Source: Helichrysum umbraculigerum (lineage: Eukaryota > Streptophyta > Magnoliopsida > Asterales > Asteraceae). Taken from it: DNA of 64,000 bases. A model generated the notes under the pieces. The model saw only the letters and a program-made list of their open reading frames with translations, was not told where the DNA came from and did not search any database. The stretch is taken from positions 73,932,501-73,996,500 of the forward strand of contig CATIUR010000003.1 of NCBI GenBank assembly GCA_949592205.1. The letters are read 5' to 3'. A program made the position numbers and the translations under genes. Positions within the stretch are counted from its first letter, which is position 1, and the number at the start of each line of letters is the position of its first letter. Positions 54,634 to 64,000 of this stretch are shown one piece after another.

Positions 54634-54636
<3 letters not shown>
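53091..54636. mobile_element. Non-autonomous DNA transposon with about 55-bp terminal inverted repeats
   Basis: The left end (AGGAGGATCAAAAAAG ... GGTGGAGAAG ... GAGAAACATTC) matches the reverse of the right end (AGGATTGAGATCAATGGAG ... GGTGGAGAAG ... GGAGAAACATTCC). 1546 bp, AT-rich, inserted in a TA-rich site so the target duplication is unreadable. No transposase ORF. Inside, a degenerate repeat with GATTCA every 20-27 bp (about 53769-53840 and 54030-54105). Family uncertain: Mutator-like or another TIR group. Confidence 0.6.

Positions 54637-54704
<68 letters not shown>
54637..54704. repeat. (AT)n microsatellite
   Basis: About 34 AT units directly adjoining the TIR element; probably expanded from its TA-rich target site. 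Confidence 0.9.
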
Positions 54705-54706
<2 letters not shown>

Positions 54707-55605
54707 ATTATAACTCATTATAATTTATATATCCTAATTTAGATGCATATCAACAAACAAGCAAATATTATATAACAATAACTCAGTTTTCGTAAATAAC
54801 ACAGGTACTCACCTTGGAGTCTCGAGATACTTAAAGAGTGGTTAATGCTTCATGGACTTGTACTCTAAGCTTCTTAACTTGTACTCTAACTTTATGCGCC
54901 ATGTATCATAAGTCTAATTTTAAGATATCTATGGATGATTCACTTGTACAACAAGCTTCCTCTACATGTACCCTCCATTACTTTGCTTGTACTCTAACTT
55001 TCTCTATTTGTACTATCATATATATTCTTGTTCTTCCAACTTACATGATGATAACGATTTAACCCCTTTTTTTATGTGTATTCGTACGTGAGTGTAAGAA
55101 AGTAAAGAAGGAAAAAAAATCTCTTTTATAGTCTTAAACTATGTTGAGTCATCTAAGCTACTCTCATTAGATTTGCCACATCTAGTTTAGACTAGTAAGG
55201 TGTCTTATGGTGATTACAAGTGTCATCAAATTAAATCACACATTCATGCAACTCTAAAATAATTAAATTCATGTTAAAAGAACATGTTTGTATGCTTAAT
55301 TAATTGTATTCTAAGCTTGATCATTTGTACACCATTTTGCATATAAATACGTTGCCAGCAATACACCAACTTGACACCAAAGACATTAACATTTGTGCAT
55401 ACAAGCTTGAAATAAATATATTGACTCATTTAGAAAAAGTCTACATAGATTATTCAAAGCTCTATAATTACTTAAGTTAAAATTTTATCTCTTTCATTTT
55501 TGTATCATATCTCTTGCACCTTATTTGTACATTATTTTTATATATAATCTGTCATAACTTGTATAATTCTTCAAGGCTACTATTTTAAAAAATTAGGGTG
55601 TTACA

Positions 55606-56495
55606 GTTTTAAAATTGGAAATTGTAACAATTGAGTAAAGTGATAATTTATGTCGAACATTTGGTAGCAACTTTAGCTTAACAGATGCTTGAATACAATC
55701 ATTCTATAAAAGATGGAAGAAATTAATGAAATTAAAAAAGAAATAAGTCGTATCATATTTTAATAATTTTAATAAAGTTCATATCAGAAAAAATTGTTAT
55801 ATATTAAATAAAATATTGGAATTTTAAAGGTTATTAAAATAAAGTATAATTGATAAATAATAGTGTTAGTAATTAATAATTAAGGTTTTTAAAAGAAAAA
55901 ATATGATGATGTGGCAAGTAAGGAGGCTTTAAAGAAAAGGAAATATTATGATGTGGCATGTCTAAAAATTAAGGAAAAATCTTTGTTTTATAAGTATGAA
56001 TATATGATAGATACAGTATTAAATTATAAAATTATTATTGATTGATTTGAACAAGGACCACCGATCCTCTGTGATATTGTGTACGTGTTTACGATTTATT
56101 TATTGTAAACAGATATTGGGATTGCTAAGTTGGTTGTTAGCACTGGTCTATTCACTTAGCTTTGTGCTAATCCCACTATTTGACTCATTGCAGAGTTGCA
56201 GGTTATGATTTTTTTATGAGCAGGCAAGGAGTTACTGGAAGGAATGTATGACAGTACACGCACTCTGATGCTCATTTTGATACTTGTAATATATTTGGGT
56301 TTATATATATAGCATGCACCTTGATAGTAGTATATGTTTTGTAATTTATAACTTCATACATATATATAAGATGTAATGTTTTGAGGATATTATAACCTAC
56401 ATATGTAGATAATATATGTTGTGTATTATAAATGAAATTGGGACTTCACTAGTTCGCTTCCGATACATGGTATCACATATAGGGGTGTCACTTTT
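55606..56495 (+). repeat. Old LTR 3' fragment in plus orientation (remnant H)
   Basis: Reverse-complement order compared with F: GGATTGCTAAGTTGGTTGTTAG, CACTTAGCTTTGTGCTAATCCC, an acceptor-like TGACTCATTGCAG, then AGTTCGCTTCCGAT and AGGGGTGTCAC at the end. The beginning (55606-56040) is AT-rich with nothing recognisable. No PBS follows, so it is a fragment. Confidence 0.42.
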
Positions 56496-56623
56496 ATCCG
56501 AATCCGAATAATCTATCCGATCCAATCCGATTTAGGTTAAATGGACAGGATTATACGGCTTACGGAATGCTTAAACAGATTATGGATTGCTTAAATGGAT
56601 TACACGGATAGGATAACGGATCA
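56480..56623. other. Possible hAT-type end fragment
   Basis: TAGGGGTGTCACTTTTATCC followed by repeated ATCCGAATCCGA-like and GGATAGGATAACGGAT stretches resembles non-autonomous hAT ends. The first bases overlap the putative end of remnant H, so one of the two readings may be wrong. Cut by element F at 56624. Confidence 0.25.
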
Positions 56624-58792
56624 TATAACACCCCTCAATTTCTATCATTTAAATATAGTAAATCGGAAGCGTAAGTCCAAATAGATAGTAATAATTTACA
56701 TCCTTTTATCAATGCTATAAAATTTAACCTTTTCAAAACTATAATTTCTTCAACCGAGGTATTATATAAAAACATGATGAAACATTATTTTATACATTTT
56801 AACTATCAGAGTAGAGCCTCGTAGTCAAACATTCCTTCTAGTCCAACTTCTTGCCCACCCAATATTAAAGCCAAAACCTGCAAGAAGTGTTAATGTGGGG
56901 GATTAGCATAAAGCTAAGTGAGTAGATAACTAATCAACAGGCTAACTTAGCTCAACAACTTTGCATACAACAATTAACACATAACCAACAAAGTAGACAA
57001 TATCACCATTTAGCAAAGCAACAGGGCAACTGTTCAACTGGTCAACTTATCATCAAAGCAACTATTCAACAAGCAACGGACTTCATAATGAGGCATCGGT
57101 GGCTCTGGGGATAACCATAATACCCGGGAGGCTCCCCAAGAACACTTACCCAACCATATCCGTATGGCCATAACGGACGAGACCGATAGCTAGTGGTTAT
57201 TCTCAACTAACACAGGAGGTGTGTTAAACCTTGAATAACCGACTAGCCCAACCAACAATTCAACAACTCGTTGACCTCATTAACAACTGATGCCCGAAGG
57301 CCAACAACAAGTCCAGTGATCACATAATCAACAAATCACATATTCATCAGGTCAACGTTATTATATCAACCATATTATTACTAACTATAATAATCATCAT
57401 GGCAACTACAATAGTAATAATATGTTACTTGTTGTAACCAAACTCGTTACAACCAAGTTATACTGAGGATTAGAGATCCACTCACCGACCACCTCAGGCA
57501 TCCACTCAGTAGTCTAATATCACTGAGTCTTCTGCACATCTGAGAATACAACATGATATCACAAGTTAGTTACTTGTCTCAAAATATATATATATATATA
57601 TAACATTATGCCTACATTACAATTAGCATCGTAACAACATGATTCACAATCACCTTTCAATTTATAATTATCATGACCATCTCATCACATTAATCCACTT
57701 CAATCATCACTAACCAATATAGTTAAACCACAACTAAGGTTATTAACCTCATTTCATGAATTCATCAAAACCACAATATTTGGTTTAATGAATAATTAAC
57801 AATTAAATTCACACAATCATCTTTAATCATCAATTAAGTGTTCTTAGCTATAACCAATGCTAATTTGATCATATAATCCATGATCATCATCAAATTCATC
57901 ATTAACCTCAAGAACACATAATCATTTCCTTCAATCAAATGTTAGGCTTAGATTATAATCATGTATTAAACATAAATCAACAAGCTTTACTTCATGAATA
58001 ATTAACTAAACCCAAACTTTCTTCATGATCATCATTTAATTTTACCATTTCTAGCTTAGGGTTTAGATACTAATCATCATTTAAGCATCAACTAATCATT
58101 ATAACATGATTACAAGCTTTAATTCATGAATTATCAACTAACCCATATCTTAACTCATGATCATCATTCATTTATATCATTTCTAGGTTAGATTTTCAAC
58201 TACAAATCATGAATTAGATATCAACTAACAATTATTTCATCATTACAAGCTTCAATTTAGCATTACTCATCCTAATTTCATCATGTACACAAAACCCCAT
58301 TTCATAGGTTTATGATAATCAAGTAATCAAGACTTACAAAGATGAGTAGAAGGATTAGAGAGTGATAATCCATGTTCTTGAAGCTTAAATTCGGATTTGG
58401 CATCTTCAATTTAGTGTTGTGAAAGGATTTTAGGAATTGATCTAGGGTTTATATGTTTATGTATGTATGTATATGTACGTAATGTATATAGATATAGTTA
58501 GGAAAAAGAAACCGACTCAAATATGAGTTTATCACATATTTGGTTAAATTTCATTCCCCGTACTTATCATTGTCTGGAACTTAAAAACCATTTGCGGGGA
58601 AACATTATATTATTTTACCGTCAACTGAATTAATTTAAAACCATCAATAATTTATTGGTCACAATAAATTATCCGACTCTTTTACCCATTTATTTGACTA
58701 AAATGCACTCAAAACTATTTTCTAACACATTAAATAATGATTCACAGTTAGAAAATATTTAATACTACTAGACCCAAATACTGGGTGTTACA
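56624..58792 (-). repeat. Element F left (3') LTR
   Basis: About 2.17 kb, ending TGTAACACCCAG on the minus strand at 58792; left edge TATAACACCCCTC. Contains a short (AT)n near 57583-57602 and a putative leader intron (56878-58337). The region is shared with 62432-64000. Confidence 0.85.
56878..58337 (-). other. Putative leader intron inside the element F LTR
   Basis: Minus-strand donor ATCTTT/GTAAGTCTTG at 58337, acceptor CTTCTTGCAG/GTTTTGG ending at 56878. Length 1460 bp, close to D and E. There is no palindrome array inside. Confidence 0.4.
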
Positions 58793-58810
58793 AATCTCCC
58801 CTCCTTAAAG
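58793..58810 (-). other. Polypurine tract of element F
   Basis: Minus strand AAGGAGGGGAGATT just before the LTR, preceded by ATTTCGAGGACGAAATC, the counterpart of ATTTCGGGACGAAATTC in D and E. Confidence 0.7.
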
Positions 58811-59062
58811 AGATTTCGTCCTCGAAATCTGATCACACTATATATAATCTAAAAACACAACCACCTATTACTCCCCTTCCTCATGTGAGATTCAACTCAC
58901 ATTTTATTTCCAATTTGCCAATACTTAACCTTTCATATTCACTAAATGTATACTTCTCATTAATATATGCACTCAATTTATTTCAATTATGCATATACCC
59001 ACCATGCATATCTATAATCACATAAACACCGAATCAATTTGCATATATTTAACTATTTAAAC

Positions 59063-59066
<4 letters not shown>

Positions 59067-59135
<69 letters not shown>
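59067..59135. repeat. (AT)n microsatellite in element F
   Basis: About 34 uninterrupted TA units. Confidence 0.9.
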
Positions 59136-59137
<2 letters not shown>

Positions 59138-60992
59138 CAATCCTTTTCACATGCCCATATCCCAATGTACATGTTTCTTTTTATTCTGCACAATACTGTA
59201 CATACACTTTGTTTCTAGTAAGTTAAATCAACCACTTACATAGTCAAGTAAAGTATCATCTTTATCACAACAACAACTATAGCAACAATTACGACTATGA
59301 CGACAACAACAACCACAATAACAACAAGTGGTACTGGACACTACTACATACATATTAGCCACCACTTGTAACTTGATTCATCATTAGCAATTTAACTAAT
59401 AATCATATACTTCTTTAATTATCACCTTGCTAAATTTTTAAATTTTTAGCAACTAATTAATTATTACTTTACAACTTGTAATTATAAACACAACTGGATT
59501 ATATGAAATCCTTTTCTCAACAGGAATTCCACAATCATATAATCATCAACATATAAGAATAACTAATAAACCTTATGTAGAGGTCATATTCTATAGTTAA
59601 AATTATTATCATGTACTCAACTAGCATCACTTCAAACCAATTTGGATGCTAAACAACACCTGTTAATACCAACGTTTTCAACAATGGTATTTCAACAACA
59701 CGAGGTGCTGTGATTAATCATCTATTCAACAATATCAACACAAAATTATTCACAGTCCACTGACCTCTACTTTGCTTAAATCAACTTTTTAATTCATGCT
59801 ATTGGCAATGCATCACCTATACACATCACTTGTTCAATACAACATTAGCAACAACAGATTAACAGTCTATTATTCTTTTCTTTTAGTCAATCATTGACTA
59901 TCACCCAATTGCAAGTCAACATATCCTACCTGTTAATTTACAACCACTTAACTTTTTCTGGTACTTAGTAACCTCAACAACTCCATGTGAAATGGCATAA
60001 TATAAATACGTTGGCCAGACGTCGTCATATTATGTCAGTCACACTTTGTTCTCAGGTCACTTCATACCATTCATTTTCAAAGTTATTACTTTACTCTCTC
60101 ATAGTTTACAACAATGATATCAACATCTTACACATATATTGCAACATCGTGCAACAGGTATACAACTATGTATTAACTCGCTACTATTCTCAACTTATCA
60201 CTTTAAAGGTAAACTACTCATATCATCATGTATATATTAACAATATAAGTATACTACACTAATGTCTGACATGAATACATCAATCAACTTCTTTATTACC
60301 CGATTCAATATCAAGTATTATTTATACAACTTAATACTTATAGTACATTTAGTACTAAACAATCCATCAATAATATAAGTAATATTCAACACATAATCAT
60401 CAATCTATATACCTTTAATCATATTACAATTGAGTATTTCATGCTCAACTATTACATCTATATAAGCTCATGTGCTTATTTCGTAATTTCTTAAAACGCT
60501 TAATTCAACATTTTATCATACTCTAAGTAATTCAATTACTTCATCTCATTTCAATTAGTCCACATAATATAGTTCACATGATTTCATATTCAATGTTTAC
60601 TAACCCTTGTTAGCAACAATCAAAAATATCATTTACTGGCATATTTTGCAGTTAAATAAACTACCTACAACTAACTCATACACCATAAAAGGTGTGAACC
60701 TCTTAAAACAAATTTTAATATTACATATAGTCACAGGAATGATCTCTGGGCTCAATGAAACAAAAGCCCAATACAAAACGTAAGCTAAAAGTTCAAAATA
60801 AGGTCCGAAAAACAATAAAATGCGATTTTCGGGCCCCAAACGACCCCGAAGTGCCGAAAATTGACAGGGCTCATAGCAAAGCATGAGCTTTGACCGTTGA
60901 GCCGTTTCCAAGTGACCCTGTAAATTTCGTCTTAATCGGACACCGAAATTTTCAAAAAATTTTCTACGTCAAGTATTACGTCGAACGTCGCA

Positions 60993-60997
<5 letters not shown>

Positions 60998-61031
<34 letters not shown>
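60998..61031. repeat. Poly-T run of 34 bases
   Basis: Homopolymer (poly-A on the element F sense strand), directly beside the 72-bp satellite. Its length is prone to sequencing error. Confidence 0.8.
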
Positions 61032-61034
<3 letters not shown>

Positions 61035-61038
61035 AACT

Positions 61039-61289
61039 AACGCGATCCGGGAATACGGGTCAGGATCGCGTTCCTCAGTTAAAAATGTTCTGTAACCAAA
61101 TTAAACATACAAACGCGATCCGGAGAAGTGAGCGGGATCGCGTTCCCAAGAGAAAACGCATCTAGACCCGAAATACACACACAAACGCGATCCTGGAAAA
61201 TGGCTGGGATCGCGTTCCCAAGCATAAAATAATCTGTGACAAAATAACACATACGAACGCGATCCAGAAAAGATGGTTGGGATCGCGTT
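61039..61289. repeat. Four-unit 72-bp satellite of AACGCGATCC...GGATCGCGTT hairpins
   Basis: Units start at 61039, 61112, 61184 and 61256. Each has a 10-bp inverted repeat enclosing 13-14 bp, then a 39-bp AT-rich linker. The palindromic arms are conserved while loops and linkers have drifted. Confidence 0.85.
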
Positions 61290-62415
61290 CCCAAGTAGAA
61301 ATCTGAGTTTCAGCAAAATTCATATTTTTAGCCAATTTCAATCGCGTATAACTTTTTACTCGTTTAGAGTTAGACTCTAAAATTTTGCAGGCACGTCCAC
61401 TATGCCAAAATGAAACTTTCCCTTTTTACACTTTTCCAATTTACACGTTTTACGATAAAACGGACGTACGACTCATTTTTGACCATATTCGACCATTTTG
61501 GTTGACACCCCATATTTCAAACGACTTGGTTTCTGACTTCCACCTTTTACCAACATGTTTCTATATACATTAGTGACGTGTGGGCATATTCATCACCTAC
61601 CAACACTCATTCTACATTGTTTTGACACGTTGACCCGTTTAGGGGTCCAAATGGACGCTTTTAAGAAAATAATCACATTGACTACCCAAATCATTTTCAT
61701 CACCTTTTACTACTATCTTTATGACTTAAAGCCACTTTAACATTCTTTTTAATCAAACCACTACTCACTTTAACCTTTTAACCATCAAGTGACCCATTTG
61801 GGCACTTTAACAACCCATTTGGGTTTCAACCAATATGTTCACTAATTTAACACCCATTATACACTTCTTTGACTTTACCAAGTCAAACAACTTTACTTCC
61901 ACCATCGGTGTCACATTATAACCTCGAAACACCAAATTCACATAATAGCACTATTACAACTTATTCAATAATGTGTATACTCAATTCAACAATATACTAC
62001 ACCTTTTTATGATGTTAAACCTCTCATTTAGTATCTCCTCATCAGATTTACAAGCAACTATTATCAAGGATTCATCACTGAGAAATCATAGCAGTTTGAT
62101 CCAATTTACTCTACTAATAATCATATCATGGCAAATCAAACAATTCAAGCTTATTAAATACACCAAGCTTATTAGAAAATACCTGATATATCTAGGCCCA
62201 CAAGTATTGAGGAATCATTGAGAATACCCTTCGGTTTCTCACATTCCTCCGTCTCTGCAACAAAACAACACTTTTGCAACATGTTATAGGTTAGTACTTT
62301 TTCAACAACTAATTTCTCATGCAACTATTAATCCCGCACTCCCAGGAATGTTTGACTTGACACTACCATAGATTTGGGATTGAACACTTTGCAATGTCCA
62401 ATTCGCCCAAACCTA

Positions 62416-62428
62416 TGCTCTGATACCA
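62416..62428 (-). other. Primer-binding site of element F (initiator tRNA-Met)
   Basis: Reverse complement TGGTATCAGAGCA, three bases from the LTR. Confidence 0.75.
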
Positions 62429-62431
62429 ACT

Positions 62432-64000
62432 TATAACACCCCTCAATTTCTATCATTTAAATATAGTAAATCGGAAGCGTAAGTCCAAATAGATAGTAAT
62501 AATTTACATCCTTTTATCAATGCTATAAAATTTAACCTTTTCAAAACTATAATTTCTTCAACCGAGGTATTATATAAAAACATGATGAAACATTATTTTA
62601 TACATTTTAACTATCAGAGTAGAGCCTCGTAGTCAAACATTCCTTCTAGTCCAACTTCTTGCCCACCCAATATTAAAGCCAAAACCTGCAAGAAGTGTTA
62701 ATGTGGGGGATTAGCATAAAGCTAAGTGAGTAGATAACTAATCAACAGGCTAACTTAGCTCAACAACTTTGCATACAACAATTAACACATAACCAACAAA
62801 GTAGACAATATCACCATTTAGCAAAGCAACAGGGCAACTGTTCAACTAGTCAACTTATCATCAAAGCAACTATTCAACAAGCAACGGACTTCATAATGAG
62901 GCATCGGTGGCTCTGGGGATAACCATAATACCCGGGAGGCTCCCCAAGAACACTTACCCAACCATATCCGTATGGCCATAACGGACGAGACCGATAGCTA
63001 GTGGTTATTCTCAACTAACACAGGAGGTGTGTTAAACCTTGAATAACCGACTAGCCCAACCAACAATTCAACAACTCGTTGACCTCATTAACAACTGATG
63101 CCCGAAGGCCAACAACAAGTCCAGTGATCACATAATCAACAAATCACATATTCATCAGGTCAACGTTATTATATCAACCATATTATTACTAACTATAATA
63201 ATCATCATGGCAACTACAATAGTAATAATATGTTACTTGTTGTAACCAAACTCGTTACAACCAAGTTATACTGAGGATTAGAGATCCACTCACCGACCAC
63301 CTCAGGCATCCACTCAGTAGTCTAATATCACTGAGTCTTCTGCACATCTGAGAATACAACATGATATCACAAGTTAGTTACTTGTCTCAAAATATATATA
63401 TATATATATAACATTATGCCTACATTACAATTAGCATCGTAACAACATGATTCACAATCACCTTTCAATTTATAATTATCATGACCATCTCATCACATTA
63501 ATCCACTGCAATCATCACTAACCAATATAGTTAAACCACAACTAAGGTTATTAACCTCATTTCATGAATTCATCAAAACCACAATATTTGGTTTAATGAA
63601 TACTTAACAATTAAATTCACACAATCATCTTTAATCATCAATTAAGTGTTCTTAGCTATAACCAATGCTAATTTGATCATATAATCCATGATCATCATCA
63701 AATTCATCATTAACCTCAAGAACACATAATCATTTCCTTCAATCAAATGTTAGGCTTAGATTATAATCATGTATTAAACATAAATCAACAAGCTTTACTT
63801 CATGAATAATTAACTAAACCCGAACTTTCTTCATGATCATCATTTAATTTTACCATTTCTAGCTTAGGGTTTAGATACTAATCATCATTTAAGCATCAAC
63901 TAATCATTATAACATGATTACAAGCTTTAATTCATGAATTATCAACTAACCCATATCTTAACTCATGATCATCATTCATTTATATCATTTCTAGGTTAGA
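62432..64000 (-). repeat. Element F right (5') LTR, cut by the window edge
   Basis: Matches 56624-58192 with a few substitutions (for example near 62849, 63508, 63603 and 63822). Confidence 0.85.

Larger units (their letters stand above)
51945..55605 (-). repeat. Old degenerate LTR (remnant G), interrupted by a TIR element
   Basis: Follows the order of the element F LTR at low similarity: CTCGGAAAGCGGT, ATCAGAGTAGACGCGGAAGTA, GGTGGGATTAGCTCACAGCT, AACTCAGTAGTCTTATGTCA, and on the far side of the TIR element a donor-like rc CTCCAAG/GTGAGTACC, ending AGGGTGTTACA at 55605. No internal region follows, so a solo LTR is possible. Near 54857-55010 TTGTACTCTAA(C/G) recurs several times. Confidence 0.5.
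58811..62415 (-). other. Element F non-coding interior
   Basis: 3.6 kb, strongly AT-rich. I found no retroviral domain or other credible gene in either strand; the few frames of 60-92 codons lack conserved features. It contains an (AT)n tract (59067-59135), a T34 run (60998-61031) and a 72-bp satellite (61039-61289). This is the architecture of a large retrotransposon derivative. Confidence 0.65.
56624..64000 (-). mobile_element. Element F: non-autonomous LTR retrotransposon (runs off the window)
   Basis: Minus strand. Left (3') LTR 56624-58792, polypurine tract 58793-58810, interior to 62415, PBS 62416-62428, right (5') LTR from 62432 to beyond 64000. The LTRs differ by a few substitutions in the shared 1.57 kb, so insertion was fairly recent. 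The interior has no gag or pol. Its termini, PBS and the GGACGAAA string before the PPT ally it with the D/E lineage. Confidence 0.82.

Noticed and set aside
54637..54704. (AT)n as a target duplication of the TIR element
   Set aside because: Too long and slippage-prone to read as a duplication.
61079..61316. Two overlapping 71-codon repeat peptides over the 72-bp satellite
   Set aside because: 72 is divisible by three, so any frame stays open across units; the conserved parts are palindromic DNA arms, not codons.

Overview
The window is plant nuclear DNA (intergenic heterochromatin of an angiosperm, probably a dicot with a large repeat-rich genome; I cannot fix the genus). I recognise no host gene, tRNA or rRNA. 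Nearly everything is Ty3/gypsy LTR retrotransposon sequence, nested three deep, followed by a stretch of older LTR fragments, a terminal-inverted-repeat DNA element and microsatellites.

Layout. Element C (about 32861-51699, minus strand) is the oldest shell: an Athila-type element with gag, protease, RT, RNase H and integrase, broken by several stops and one frameshift. Element B (11644-32860, minus strand) sits in C's integrase/3' end. B lacks gag-pol but has a 487-codon repeat-module ORF and an Athila 'envelope-like' ORF. Element A (1-11643, plus strand) sits in B's left LTR. It is a tandem complex: the end of one internal region, a shared LTR, a full internal region and a second LTR. A codes Gag and a protease-like domain fused to the same module family found in B, and has no RT or integrase. 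Element D (23067-32825, plus strand, TSD AATAA) sits in B's right LTR. Element E (32973-43686, minus strand, TSD TTTGA) sits in C's integrase. D and E are chromodomain-type (Tekay-like) gag-pol elements with initiator-Met primer sites. E also carries a coiled-coil ORF upstream of gag that D lacks.

Right part. 51700-56623 holds degenerate LTR remnants of the D/E/F type in both orientations, a 1.5 kb TIR element (53091-54636), an (AT)n tract and a possible hAT end. Element F (56624 to beyond 64000, minus strand) is a non-autonomous element whose two LTRs match closely. Its 3.6 kb interior is non-coding and contains a 72-bp satellite of GC-rich palindromes.

How the parts relate. A, B and C share termini, the same variant primer-binding site, a hairpin next to the polypurine tract and LTR promoter layout, so A and B look like parasites mobilised by C-like relatives. 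The most novel content is (1) the repeated FPF/Q module protein shared by A and B; (2) the B envelope-like ORF with its own apparent TATA box, leader, intron and splice acceptor; (3) 21-bp-periodic GC-rich arrays upstream of the LTR TATA boxes, differing in copy number between the two LTRs of the same element; (4) a likely leader intron of about 1.4-1.6 kb inside the LTRs of D, E and F, carrying palindrome arrays in D and E.
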